Part shown: positions 1 through 8,297 of the stretch, in pieces
Numbering within the stretch: the stretch's first letter is position 1
Layout of the letters: each line of letters starts with the position of its first letter
Virus record (IMG/VR): IMGVR_UViG_3300044655_003531
Location: 64,001-128,000 of that record
DNA: 64,000 nt
Direction: 5' to 3' (one strand)
Origin: a virus
The notes under the pieces: model-generated
Database searches by the model: none
What the model was told of the DNA's origin: nothing
The model's input: the letters and a program-made list of their open reading frames with translations, nothing else
Translations under genes and position numbers: made by a program

Positions 1-461
1 GAGTAAAGATCAAAACATTTTTTGATGTAGTTTTTCAGCCTTAAATCGTTAATGGCAAGAATAAGTTCTTTGGGATCACCCTGCCAATCACAGGAAGCAA
101 CGACTTCCTCAAAGGTAACATAGTTGGAATCAGTATCAGAGTAAATGACAAGGGGTTTGGCCACTCTTTTAACCTCAGTTAGACCTAATTTTTCGTGCAG
201 TTCTACGTCCTCGTGCCAAAAATCGTGGAAGTACCGGTTGACTATCTTCTCCGAATATTTAATCATATCCTGACCCTGAAGGGTAACGGCTTCTGCTACC
301 TCGTGGTTGAAACACACAAAATAACTGTTCCCAATCGAACCATAGATAGAATTCATGGTCAATTTGATCGCCTGTTCTTCATTCTTATATTCGTTTTTCA
401 GAGCGGTCAGTTCTTCTTTTTTCTGAAGCAGTTCTGATTGGGACAAATTTTCGTACGACAT
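1..461 (-). CDS. DNA polymerase B, C-terminal fragment (split gene 43-like, runs off left edge)
   Basis: This is the downstream half of a family B replicative polymerase, and its 3' end lies outside the window. The ATG at 461 follows A-rich sequence (AAATAAACACAATCAAAAA). After a charged helix (residues about 5-32) comes motif B, KLTMNSIYGSIGN, followed by motif C, YSDTDSNYV, which holds the metal-binding aspartates. Exonuclease motifs and motif A are missing here but are present in the gene at 21923-23326. The fragment starts in what should be the second helix of the fingers domain, exactly where the other fragment stops. The two products presumably assemble into one enzyme, as reported for split gene 43 in some Aeromonas T4-like phages. 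The motifs are seen; the assembly is inferred. Confidence 0.9.
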   Translation of the reverse strand, partial: MSYENLSQSELLQKKEELTALKNEYKNEEQAIKLTMNSIYGSIGNSYFVCFNHEVAEAVTLQGQDMIKYSEKIVNRYFHDFWHEDVELHEKLGLTEVKRVAKPLVIYSDTDSNYVTFEEVVASCDWQGDPKELILAINDLRLKNYIKKCFDLY

Positions 462-511
462 TTTTTGATTGTGTTTATTTTATGCTAGAAGGCTGGTTTG
501 TTTCCATTCCT

Positions 512-521
512 AGATATATAA
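512..521 (+). promoter_or_regulatory. Putative late promoter box AGATATATA
   Basis: The GATATATA box (513-520) ends 4 nt before the ATG at 525. A T4-like late start site about six bases after the box would fall at the start codon, giving a near-leaderless mRNA. Confidence 0.5.
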
Positions 522-524
522 TTG

Positions 525-1340
525 ATGCAAAAGGAGAACCCCATTCAAAGTTTTAAAATTTTCGAGGCAAAAAAAGGAGATCGGGCAGCTGGCACAAGAT
601 TGTCCAGAAAGCAAACAGAAATCTTAAATAAACACGTTGTTGGCACCTGGGAAATGAACAGGAAAACTGACAGGGTGGACATCACAGGCAATTTTTATCT
701 TTCTGAACCTTTTAATCAGACCCGGGAAATTGATATTTTCAAGGGGATCGGATTTGGCAAGGTGACCGGGGTTTTTTATTGCACTAGAAATTTTTTTCAA
801 GATCTAGAGGGATTTCCACAAGAAGTTCAAGGAAGTTTCAACTGTAGCGATAACTCTTTGACCTCCTTGCAGGGAGGACCTACTAAAATAGGGAAGAATT
901 TCTCTTGCAACAACAACAATCTTAAAGATCTAGTTGGGGGTCCTGTTGAAGTTGGTGGGCAGTACTTGGCCTTTGGTAATCCCTTAACCAGTTTGGTAGG
1001 AGCTCCAGTTAAATTGAAGAAAGGTTTTTACTCCGATTTGGTCGATTTTAATGAAGGTAAATGGAATTATCTAGGTTGGATACAAGCCTTAGAAGAAGCT
1101 AAATCCAAAAATTTTACCCGTATTGAAGCTCTGATTTCAACCCTTCCTTTTTTAGATGTAAATTTCTTGAAGAATTATATTGTCGATAATCCAGATCGCA
1201 TGGTGGATCTAGCTATGTTTTGGGAATATCCAGAAGTTGCCAATTTCAGACGGGAGCTAGAAAAAGTTCTAGATCTCAATACGAAGAAAAAAGTGAAAAT
1301 TCTGAGCAATATGAGGGGATATTTCTCTACTTTTCGATAA
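525..1340 (+). CDS. Leucine-rich-repeat-like solenoid protein with capsid-targeting-like N-terminus
   Basis: Function is unknown. The N-terminus (NPIQSFKIFEA) fits the tag shared by many proteins in this window, with a possible prohead-protease site after IFE. Residues about 55-165 carry 20-21-residue repeats of the type F-x-C-x-x-N-x-L-x-x-L-x-G-x-P-x-x-h-G, an LRR-like solenoid. A helical C-terminal domain follows. It is a diverged relative of the three tandem genes at 10197-13094, but its base composition matches the AT-rich surroundings, so it is probably the older copy. A TTG at 522 could also start it; ATG at 525 is preferred. Its 3' end overlaps the convergent gene by 14 nt. Confidence 0.75.
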   Translation: MQKENPIQSFKIFEAKKGDRAAGTRLSRKQTEILNKHVVGTWEMNRKTDRVDITGNFYLSEPFNQTREIDIFKGIGFGKVTGVFYCTRNFFQDLEGFPQEVQGSFNCSDNSLTSLQGGPTKIGKNFSCNNNNLKDLVGGPVEVGGQYLAFGNPLTSLVGAPVKLKKGFYSDLVDFNEGKWNYLGWIQALEEAKSKNFTRIEALISTLPFLDVNFLKNYIVDNPDRMVDLAMFWEYPEVANFRRELEKVLDLNTKKKVKILSNMRGYFSTFR

Positions 1341-2088
1341 TGCCGATAGCGGTGGAAGTAGGGGTTTGATCAGAGGCAAAGACTATTCTGTTCTCATGGA
1401 AGAAGCAAATGCATGATTCAGGATCTACATAGTTCAAATGTGATTTGTAAATCGAAGCATCTAAGGGCTTGGCACAATCTATGTCAGAGCTTCCAATAGT
1501 CAATTTATAGTCAAAAGATTCTCCGATAACTCTGACGTAGTCCGAGTGAAGTGAGAAGTTTAGCAGCTCTTCGGAGTTGGACTCCATTCCACAGAGGGAA
1601 GAAACAGAAGAGAAATCAGAAACAAAAAATTTGAAACTGGCCAAGGCATCTTCTTGACTTTGAACCAGATCAGAAATGGAATCCTCCACATAAGAAAGCA
1701 AAGATAGATCAGCACATTTGATCCTTATTTTCAGAGAGGGGGAGATCAATTTTAATTCCGTTGCGACACACTCATCATCAATAGTGGCAATTTCCAGGTG
1801 TAAAAAAACTTCCTCCTCCGACCTAAAATAGCGGAAGCTATCCATCAGTCTGGTAATATCCAGCAGACCTATTTTAATTCTGTCACACTTAAGGGCTGAA
1901 AATTCAGTTAAGGAATCAAAAATAAGATTAGTGGGAATTCTGGAGAATTTCATGACAGATTTATCGGGGGTGTGAACTTTACAAAAAAGATCCGTTTCTG
2001 TTAATTCTAGCAAGACGCTTCGGTCGACGACTTTTAGCTTCTTGAGAAAAAGGATGAAATTACTCGTGCTGGTTACTCTAATTTTCAT
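1327..2088 (-). CDS. Probable sliding clamp (gp45/PCNA-like)
   Basis: This 253-residue protein is probably the DNA polymerase processivity clamp. There is no diagnostic catalytic motif. It is made of alternating short strands and helices in two similar halves. The first half contains IKIGLLDITRLMDSF followed by strands, and the second contains FKFFVSDFSSVSSL and a strand-rich end, which resembles the duplicated domain of gp45/PCNA clamps. The length is close to T4 gp45 (228). It sits just upstream, in transcription order, of the polymerase C-terminal fragment. ATG 2088 (MKIRVTSTSN) is preferred over an upstream start that would overlap the neighbouring gene. A fold search is needed to settle the call; other two-domain beta proteins cannot be excluded. 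Confidence 0.45.
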   Translation of the reverse strand: MKIRVTSTSNFILFLKKLKVVDRSVLLELTETDLFCKVHTPDKSVMKFSRIPTNLIFDSLTEFSALKCDRIKIGLLDITRLMDSFRYFRSEEEVFLHLEIATIDDECVATELKLISPSLKIRIKCADLSLLSYVEDSISDLVQSQEDALASFKFFVSDFSSVSSLCGMESNSEELLNFSLHSDYVRVIGESFDYKLTIGSSDIDCAKPLDASIYKSHLNYVDPESCICFFHENRIVFASDQTPTSTAIGIIEK

Positions 2089-2114
2089 GGATTTAGATTT
2101 TTTTATTATAGGGT

Positions 2115-2783
2115 TTAGATGGAGGATTCTTTCGATGCATCGCAAAGAGAATCTGATTTTTTTTCTGAGAAATTTGTGAAGTAATGGTAGTCTGTTTCAT
2201 ATTTACCATTCCCTTCGATAGAATAGACCCTCATGTCGATCTTGTAGCCGGGATTTTTATCAATCCGGTTAAAAGTCCAGGCATTATCCATCCAGATGAT
2301 TCTGTTGTTGGGGTAGATAAAGAAATTACCATTGTCCATTTTAAAAACGTGTCCGCACTTGTGTTCGGGGGTTTCTGAGAAATTGGTGTCTAGAACACTT
2401 CTGTTTTCGTGGGACCAGTCCAAGGTAAATAGATAGACACCCTGCCTTTTGAGCCCCGTGATCGAAATCAGATCGGCCCTGAGACCCGACAGCCTTTCTC
2501 TTACCTGGACGTCAATGTAAGAACTGAAACAGTCCCAGTACATGTGTTCACTGAGGGGAAGAACTTCGGCCTGACGGTGCCAACAAAAGGCATGAATGGG
2601 CCGGCGGGTCCAGTTAACCCCATTTTCTAGAAATGCCTCGAAGAGAGGAACTCTTTTCTGAATAGATGCCACCGAATGAACATCGGCTAGGGTTAGATCC
2701 CCGTGTCCTTTTTCGTGATTGAATAAGAATTCATTTCTGATAAAACAGGTGAGGGTTGGAATGTTGTGATTTAGGTAAGACAT
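2115..2783 (-). CDS. Conserved phage protein of unknown function
   Basis: No known domain is recognised. The 222-residue protein begins with IPTLTCFIRNEFLFNHEKGHG, then a segment rich in Trp and His (RRPIHAFCWHR). As far as I recall, similar N-termini occur in uncharacterised proteins of other large phages, but I cannot name a family. There is no signal peptide or membrane segment, so it is probably cytoplasmic. It lies between the topoisomerase subunit and the clamp-like gene, 7 nt after gp52-like, so co-transcription with replication genes is likely. That context suggests an early role, but no function can be stated. Confidence 0.6.
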   Translation of the reverse strand: MSYLNHNIPTLTCFIRNEFLFNHEKGHGDLTLADVHSVASIQKRVPLFEAFLENGVNWTRRPIHAFCWHRQAEVLPLSEHMYWDCFSSYIDVQVRERLSGLRADLISITGLKRQGVYLFTLDWSHENRSVLDTNFSETPEHKCGHVFKMDNGNFFIYPNNRIIWMDNAWTFNRIDKNPGYKIDMRVYSIEGNGKYETDYHYFTNFSEKKSDSLCDASKESSI

Positions 2784-2790
2784 AGGTGTT

Positions 2791-4155
2791 TTATTCTTGT
2801 TCCTCGTCGCTAGGGGTAAAAATTTCTATCTCTGCATCTGATAATTTAAAAGCAGTCTGGGTTGGACCTGCCAGTAACACCGCCGCTCCTTTTTTCTGGG
2901 TCGCTTTAATCTGGGCAACTGCTTTTTGTTGCTGTTGGATTGCCTTTTTGGTGGATTGAAGGCGAGACTTGATCTCTTTGATTTCTTGCTCTGTCTCTTG
3001 GATGTGATTCGAGGAGAGTTTAATCAATTGGATAGAGGAAAGTCTTCCTGCAATTTCTTTAGAAAACTGGGTTAGAAACTGGGAAATCTCATCGTTCTTT
3101 CTTCTAGTTTGACTCATGTAGATTAGGAATTTGAGTTTGGCCTCTAAATAGGCCAACTCATGGGTTAGATCCTTTTCATCTTTCATGAATCTTTTAAGTT
3201 TTAGGTCCTCCAGATGCACCGCAAATTCCCCCAGGTATTCTTTAATTGAAGAATATTGGCGTACTGCTCCGTCTTTGATAAAAACAACATCTTCTTTAAC
3301 AATAATCTGGGTCATCTTTTTAACTGCGTCCGTCATGACAGAAAATTCTGGTGCCGAAAGTTTCGAGAAGGTGAGAGTCAGATCACATTTACTTTGCGAA
3401 TTGTTACCCAACCTGTATTCCTTGCCCATTTTTTCCAGTTTAGTCAATAATTTATCCATGAAAGAATCATATCTCATAACTGGAGGAAGATCAAAGATTC
3501 GGATCGATTTTTTTTCGGGTTGAACCTCAAATCCGCTTTCGAGCAGCCACACGTTATCCTGATCTTCGTATTTGAAAATTTTGCCTCCAAAATCTTTGAA
3601 ATGTGGTTTAAGAATCTTGTTCTTGCCTTCTAAAAATTCTTGAATGTCTTCTAGTTTTCTCGGTAGAATGTTGCTTCTGTATCCGACGGCAATCCCCACA
3701 ATGTGGGTTAAAAGTCCAATAGGGGTTTCAATGTGCAACCAATCAAAACCCCCTTCCTCGTTCTTTTCATTCAGATCGTAGTGTTTAAAGATGATTTCTT
3801 TGATGCCCCGATTGACCCTGACTGAGGTGTACCTAGGAGCAGAGGGATTGGGATTGACAGGAGAACCAAAAAAACCATCCCCTTCCAACAGGGACCCTGA
3901 GCACCCAAAGGGTCTGGCTAATTTAGAGATCGCTCCGGCGATTGAAGAATCTCCGTGGTGATATCTGCCAGTTCGAATAACCTCCCCTACCAAGCCGATG
4001 GTTTTTTGAAAAATAGCTGGGCTGTTTTCTAGTACGATCCTCTGGACCGGGGTCAATGAATCATAAAAATTAGGTATACCTCTGGATTGCAGGACGTACA
4101 GGGCATATTCACGATACTGGGTTTCGATCTGCTCTGTGATACTAAGTACTTTCAA
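2791..4155 (-). CDS. DNA topoisomerase II medium subunit (T4 gp52-like, GyrA/ParC-type)
   Basis: This is the DNA breaking-rejoining subunit of the phage type II topoisomerase, which relieves supercoils and helps replication start. The 454-residue length is typical of T4 gp52 (442) and much shorter than GyrA because the C-terminal DNA-wrapping domain is absent. Residues 1-115 show the winged-helix core: SRGIPNFYDSLTPVQRIVL, then GRYHHGDSS, then LLEGDGFFGSP, and the catalytic tyrosine in APRYTSVRV (about residue 107). A coiled-coil segment rich in Lys/Gln lies near residues 345-425. Its partner is the gp39-like subunit at 8298-10085. The family call is secure. Confidence 0.92.
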   Translation of the reverse strand: MKVLSITEQIETQYREYALYVLQSRGIPNFYDSLTPVQRIVLENSPAIFQKTIGLVGEVIRTGRYHHGDSSIAGAISKLARPFGCSGSLLEGDGFFGSPVNPNPSAPRYTSVRVNRGIKEIIFKHYDLNEKNEEGGFDWLHIETPIGLLTHIVGIAVGYRSNILPRKLEDIQEFLEGKNKILKPHFKDFGGKIFKYEDQDNVWLLESGFEVQPEKKSIRIFDLPPVMRYDSFMDKLLTKLEKMGKEYRLGNNSQSKCDLTLTFSKLSAPEFSVMTDAVKKMTQIIVKEDVVFIKDGAVRQYSSIKEYLGEFAVHLEDLKLKRFMKDEKDLTHELAYLEAKLKFLIYMSQTRRKNDEISQFLTQFSKEIAGRLSSIQLIKLSSNHIQETEQEIKEIKSRLQSTKKAIQQQQKAVAQIKATQKKGAAVLLAGPTQTAFKLSDAEIEIFTPSDEEQE

Positions 4156-4212
4156 GATTTTAATTTTTCAGATTGTAGCAGCCCTGCAGATAAGAAGTTT
4201 CCCCTTGAGCCG

Positions 4213-5283
4213 TTAATTAATTGAATCTAGATCTAAAAGAACCAATTCGATCTGATCTTGGCCGGCATCTTTCAATTTCTTGATGATCTCTTTCATGTCT
4301 TTTTTGTACTGGGTGGCAAGACAGCCACTGCTAATGTTATCGACGGTATCTATATCAGCTCCTTGATGAATGTTGATTCCAAATTCACCTTTTTCTTCAT
4401 TGCCCGGTGAAAAAGTTTTAAATGTTGCCTGACTTTCAGAATCGACTGGCGTGTATCTATGAACCGTGACTGGTTCTGCCTGGATTAATGCATCCTCTTT
4501 CCCTTTGTGCTTACCCAATTTATAGGTATAAACACCCGGTTGAATGATGGCTAGCCCCTTGGGGTTAATGCCGGAAGCATTGCCCCTACTAGCCATTAAA
4601 TTCCGATAACTTTTTACCATAAAGGCTGGCCCAGGTGTGGTGGTGGCTGGATAAAATTGGACTGTTTTATTGGAGTCGGGACCTAGTAAGAAAAGTGCAT
4701 CGGTGAAACGATTGGGCATTTTTTTCTTCACCACCAGGTTGTTTCTCAGAGCAACAAGAGTGTATTTATCGGACGGGTACTTGATTCCTTCTTTTTTCAA
4801 TAGTTGGCTGAGATCACTCCAATCCATTTCTTTGGCCTCACTAAATTCGTAAGATCCTCCGTCTGGTAACTTACCGAAATCTATATCTCCACTTTTTCCC
4901 ATTCCCATTCTATCGAGCATATCTTGCAATTCTTTTTCCTTTGAGATATTGCCGGAAGGTGCATTTCTTGATCCAGTTCCTTCATCAGATAAATATTTGC
5001 TGTCTAGGAGACCTTTCTCGGACATCTGCTTTCGATAATCTTCATCCGTTTTTTCTAAAAATCTCTTGCCCATACTGGTAGACCAAAACATATTCTGTAA
5101 ATCTTTACCTGACTTGATAATTGGTTCTTTTAGACCACCGCTTTCTCCCCCTGTTTTGGGAATCAGTGGGGCAACTTCCCCAATGGCATCTTTTAAAATA
5201 TCCTGAATTTTTTCATTCTCTGTTATTCTGTCCGTTGACAGACCGAGAAAATCTTGAAAATTCAGAACTTTAGATGATTTCAT
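4213..5283 (-). CDS. Probable L,D-transpeptidase-like (YkuD-type) cell-wall enzyme with capsid-targeting-like N-terminus
   Basis: This is a probable peptidoglycan-modifying enzyme of 356 residues. The C-terminal part contains FGINIHQG followed by ISSGCLA, which looks like the His...S/T-x-G-C active site of YkuD-type transpeptidases and related phage proteins; His and Cys would be catalytic. The N-terminus (KVLNFQDFLGL) resembles the shared capsid-targeting tag, although the usual L-x-E cleavage site is not obvious. The region between (residues about 30-150) is charged and probably flexible. A GATATATA box lies 16 nt upstream of the start, so late expression is likely. There is no signal peptide, which fits delivery inside the virion better than secretion. 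The enzyme class is inferred from a short motif. Confidence 0.5.
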   Translation of the reverse strand: MKSSKVLNFQDFLGLSTDRITENEKIQDILKDAIGEVAPLIPKTGGESGGLKEPIIKSGKDLQNMFWSTSMGKRFLEKTDEDYRKQMSEKGLLDSKYLSDEGTGSRNAPSGNISKEKELQDMLDRMGMGKSGDIDFGKLPDGGSYEFSEAKEMDWSDLSQLLKKEGIKYPSDKYTLVALRNNLVVKKKMPNRFTDALFLLGPDSNKTVQFYPATTTPGPAFMVKSYRNLMASRGNASGINPKGLAIIQPGVYTYKLGKHKGKEDALIQAEPVTVHRYTPVDSESQATFKTFSPGNEEKGEFGINIHQGADIDTVDNISSGCLATQYKKDMKEIIKKLKDAGQDQIELVLLDLDSIN

Positions 5284-5299
5284 GAGGGATTTTTTTCTT

Positions 5300-5308
5300 T
5301 ATATATCC
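5300..5308 (-). promoter_or_regulatory. Putative late promoter box GGATATATA
   Basis: The box lies 16 nt upstream of the start codon at 5283, just past the stop of the neighbouring membrane-protein gene. A short leader would be transcribed. Confidence 0.5.
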
Positions 5309-5309
5309 C

Positions 5310-5672
5310 TTATAGTTCTTTTTTCATTCCCATTTTGGCAAAAGTTATCAGGAGGGTGTTGAAGATGACACTCACTCCGCTGATCCAAACGCCCGAGGTG
5401 AAAATAAGGAGCAAAAATTCTATAAAATGCCTGATTTTGCCTGCCGTTTCCCCTTGAAATTGAAAAAAATCGGACCAAGGGTTCTCAATGATTCCGGCAA
5501 AATTAAAAAGACCCAGAAGTACACCTACCCAAAACCCAGAGCATTGCATACAGGTGAGGAGTTTACCCAACTTAGGGTGCATCACGAGAAGGTAATTTCT
5601 GATATCATCAAAAATAGACCCATTGACTAAAAGATTGGTGATTCCCCAGCCTATAAAAGAATAAATAAACAT
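5310..5672 (-). CDS. Small multi-span membrane protein
   Basis: This is a 120-residue integral membrane protein of unknown role. Three hydrophobic stretches are visible: MFIYSFIGWGITNLLV, then SGFWVGVLLGLFNFAGII, then FLLLIFTSGVWISGVSVIF. A CxxC motif (LLTCMQCSGFWVG) sits at the edge of the second span; similar Cys-x-x-Cys-x-G-F-W motifs are known in small phage and bacterial membrane proteins of the DUF1360 kind. Start 5672 is chosen because it follows the DnaJ stop by one base; an upstream start would overlap DnaJ. Co-transcription with dnaJ is likely. A role in lysis or superinfection exclusion is possible but has no direct support. Confidence 0.6.
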   Translation of the reverse strand: MFIYSFIGWGITNLLVNGSIFDDIRNYLLVMHPKLGKLLTCMQCSGFWVGVLLGLFNFAGIIENPWSDFFQFQGETAGKIRHFIEFLLLIFTSGVWISGVSVIFNTLLITFAKMGMKKEL

Positions 5673-5673
5673 C

Positions 5674-6717
5674 TTAAAATATTTTTTGATATGTAGCCAG
5701 AAATTCCCGCTGAGTTTCATCCAGCTCCTTGGGAATTAGCAGTTTAATTCTCACCAGAAGATCTCCTCTAAAATCAGTGTTAAATTCAGGAACACCTTTC
5801 CCCGCCAGTCTCAATATTTTACCAGGATCCGTGCCCGGGGGAATAGAAATTTTATATTCACGATCAGGATTTTCCAGACTCGGGATTTTGACTTCAGTCC
5901 CAAGGCAAGCCTGAACAAAGTTGATCTCGCAGTCGCAGATTAAATTAATGCCATCTCTTTTGTAAAATGGATGGTCCATATCTTCTACAACGACGATCAG
6001 ATCCCCAGGATCGCAAGGTACTTTATCAAAATCACCTTTGCCATCCAGTTTAAAAGAAATCCCAGAGACGGATCCAGCGGGAATTTTTATTTCAACCTGA
6101 TCTGTTTTTCTGATGGTGCCAGATCCTGTACAATAGATACAAAGCTCTTCCGCTATCTCACCGATCCCCGAACAGGTATAGCAGGTTTCATCGATCGACA
6201 TTTGACCAAATCCAGTATTGACGACCTTTTTAATGAAACCCAAACTCATGCAAGCAGGGCAGATTCTAATTTTACCGTCTTTAGCTCCAGTTCCTTGACA
6301 GGGATTGCAGGGCAATCTTCTAAAGATGTTAACGATCTTCTTAGAACCCTTGATGCTCTCCTCTAGAGTCACCTGGAGTTTTGCGGTGATATTTTTGCCC
6401 CTTCTTATACCTCCATTATAGGTAGTATTATTATTAAAATTGTTAAAAAGATCTCCAAATCCCCATTGGAATGGTCCTCTTCCTCCCTGGAAAGGATGAT
6501 TTCCAAATGGGGACGCAGGCCGATCATATTGAGACTTTTTTTGGGGATTGCTTAGAACCTCATAGGCTTCAGAAACTTCTTTGAATTTTTCGGCGGCAGC
6601 AGGATCCTGATTGTTTTTATCTGGATGGTATTGAAGAGCTAGCTTTCGGTAATTCTTTTTGATTTCCTCCGGAGTAGATTCTTTGGTCACCCCAAGAATT
6701 TGATAATAATTCTTCAT
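5674..6717 (-). CDS. dnaJ: DnaJ/Hsp40 co-chaperone
   Basis: This phage-encoded type I Hsp40 would stimulate a DnaK ATPase and deliver substrate proteins. The J-domain occupies residues 1-65 with HPD at 31-33, followed by a G/F-rich linker ([18 protein letters not shown]). The zinc-finger region has [24 protein letters not shown] and CIYCTGSG, and the two C-terminal substrate-binding domains follow. All four Cys pairs are intact. The length (347) is a little below bacterial DnaJ (about 375). No dnaK is in this window, so it probably recruits the host DnaK, perhaps for capsid or tail assembly or for replication complexes. Confidence 0.93.
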   Translation of the reverse strand: MKNYYQILGVTKESTPEEIKKNYRKLALQYHPDKNNQDPAAAEKFKEVSEAYEVLSNPQKKSQYDRPASPFGNHPFQGGRGPFQWGFGDLFNNFNNNTTYNGGIRRGKNITAKLQVTLEESIKGSKKIVNIFRRLPCNPCQGTGAKDGKIRICPACMSLGFIKKVVNTGFGQMSIDETCYTCSGIGEIAEELCIYCTGSGTIRKTDQVEIKIPAGSVSGISFKLDGKGDFDKVPCDPGDLIVVVEDMDHPFYKRDGINLICDCEINFVQACLGTEVKIPSLENPDREYKISIPPGTDPGKILRLAGKGVPEFNTDFRGDLLVRIKLLIPKELDETQREFLATYQKIF

Positions 6718-6722
6718 ACAGT

Positions 6723-7067
6723 TTAAAGACCCTGTAAAAAATCCCTTAATTTTTTGGCCTGTGTTTTATCTATGAGAGGCATCCCCTTCCATTTCTGAAT
6801 GACCTGCGTTTTTAATTTTTGAATCTCGGCGCAAATTTCATATTTTTCTTCCTCCTCCCAATATTTCAGAGTTCTGCTGACAAAGTCTTCGATTTTATTC
6901 TCGGACTCGAAAATTGATAAGAATTCATTGTGTTGCTCTCTCAGAGCCTGAAGAAAAATATCGTGGACTGCCCGATCGATATTTTTCTTCAGCACGGCGT
7001 GTTGTGGATGATCTTCAAAGGAAGATCCCCAACCGGACAAATCGAAGTTTCTAGTAAAACTGCTCAC
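6723..7067 (-). CDS. Hypothetical protein
   Basis: This 114-residue charged, mostly helical protein is not recognised. It has a Trp/Phe-containing N-terminus ([14 protein letters not shown]) and long amphipathic helices after that. The GTG start at 7067 overlaps the upstream stop codon (GTGA), so translation is probably coupled to the preceding small gene. It sits 5 nt from dnaJ, in the same transcription unit. No function can be given. Confidence 0.55.
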   Translation of the reverse strand: MSSFTRNFDLSGWGSSFEDHPQHAVLKKNIDRAVHDIFLQALREQHNEFLSIFESENKIEDFVSRTLKYWEEEEKYEICAEIQKLKTQVIQKWKGMPLIDKTQAKKLRDFLQGL

Positions 7068-7324
7068 TGGGCCAGGGTATTTTGAAGGGTTTTGTTAACT
7101 TGAAAAAAGAGGTGATCTACTCCTAGATCTCGGGCTTCGAATCCAGTTGCAGCCAAAACTTCGGCCAGCTTCTCTTCCCCGAAATTCTCAGCTAGGACCT
7201 GTCTTCTGACTTCGGCCTGAATTTCTAAATCTGGAGTGTACTTGACACGGGGAACTTCAAGTTGGAGAATTTCTTGCTCAAATTCCTGGAATTTTTGGAG
7301 GTCTATTGGTTCTATTTTTTTCAT
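7064..7324 (-). CDS. Hypothetical small protein
   Basis: This 86-residue acidic helical protein has no recognisable domain. It begins MKKIEPIDLQKFQEFEQEI and is rich in Glu, Leu and Ala. It is followed by a GTGA overlap with the 114-residue gene, so the two are likely made together and might form a pair, which is an inference from gene layout only. It belongs to the same minus-strand unit as uvsE and dnaJ. Confidence 0.55.
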   Translation of the reverse strand: MKKIEPIDLQKFQEFEQEILQLEVPRVKYTPDLEIQAEVRRQVLAENFGEEKLAEVLAATGFEARDLGVDHLFFQVNKTLQNTLAQ

Positions 7325-7359
7325 AAGTGCATTTTATATGACAGGTTGACTAAAAAATT

Positions 7360-8286
7360 TCATGGGAGAATGAAAGGAAAATCTCTGAGGTAGGCTAAGA
7401 GAGCAAGTTCTTTCATTTTGACCTCGAATTCTATATCTATCTCTAATCCGTAATGAGCCACACTTTCATAGATCCAATCTGAGTGGGCAACCTCTCTTGC
7501 CTGGGCATCTTCGTACTTCTTTTTGGAAGAAGAGAAGTGAACTACGGGCACTGTTCCAGCCGGCCAGGTAGAGAAGCAGAGCTTAAGGGCTTCTTCTTCG
7601 GAGAGAGCAGAGGGGTGACATTGATTATGAAGAAAGTCGAAGGTAATGGGAATCCCTACTCTCTGATGAACCAGCCTAAAAAGATCCTCGGCGTGAAAGC
7701 CAGACTTCTTGTCATCCACCTCCACTACCAATCTTTTTCTGACATTAGGAGGAGTGAGCTCTACCTGTCGGCAGAATCTCTCTGCTGCTTCTTCTTTCGT
7801 AGGCTGGGAAGTGTTGACGTGGATGTTAATGGGGTAGAAATATGACTGATCTAAACCCATCAAATCCATAATTTCTGCGTGTTGCCTAAGATCTTTTTGG
7901 GCAGCCCGAACCACTGAGTCTTGTTTGGATGCCAGAACTGCGAAGTGGGAAGGGTGGAAAGTTAGTCTTTGATCCCCCATTTTGGCCTCTTCTCCCGCCA
8001 TTTGCAAAAAAGATTTGATCTCGGCAAACCCAGGTAGATCTGAAAACTCGTATTCACTACACCAGGGAAAAATATCAGAGGACATTCGATACATTCTTAC
8101 CCCCTGCTGATTGTTCCATTTAATGATTTGAATTAGATCTCTGCAATTGGCCAAAGCCAGTTCAGACACATAGTCCAGTCCTTTGGCCAGAAATGTTTTT
8201 TTCACCATTGACCTGTTGGTGGTAATCCGGGGTTGGCCCTGAGTTTCACCCAGAGTTAGATTGATGCAGCAGTAGCCGTGTCTCAA
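7360..8286 (-). CDS. uvsE: UV damage endonuclease UvsE/UvdE
   Basis: This is a TIM-barrel endonuclease that nicks DNA 5' of UV photoproducts, an entry to excision repair. Family landmarks in order: GYCCINLTL at the N-terminus, RMSSDIFPW, RLTFHPSHF, NIHVN, LVVEVDD, ITFDFLHNQCHP and VPVVHFSSSK. These provide the His, Glu and Asp residues that bind the metal cluster. The length (308) is normal. The start is a TTG at 8286 because an in-frame stop lies just upstream with no ATG or GTG between. It is 11 nt downstream of the gp39-like gene and probably in its operon. It would protect or repair phage DNA in sunlight-exposed habitats. Confidence 0.93.
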   Translation of the reverse strand: MRHGYCCINLTLGETQGQPRITTNRSMVKKTFLAKGLDYVSELALANCRDLIQIIKWNNQQGVRMYRMSSDIFPWCSEYEFSDLPGFAEIKSFLQMAGEEAKMGDQRLTFHPSHFAVLASKQDSVVRAAQKDLRQHAEIMDLMGLDQSYFYPINIHVNTSQPTKEEAAERFCRQVELTPPNVRKRLVVEVDDKKSGFHAEDLFRLVHQRVGIPITFDFLHNQCHPSALSEEEALKLCFSTWPAGTVPVVHFSSSKKKYEDAQAREVAHSDWIYESVAHYGLEIDIEFEVKMKELALLAYLRDFPFILP

Positions 8287-8297
8287 GATAGAAGGTT

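Noticed and set aside
195-437. Plus-strand open frame of 80 codons
   Set aside because: It is antisense to the polymerase fragment that carries motifs B and C; no domain or promoter supports it.
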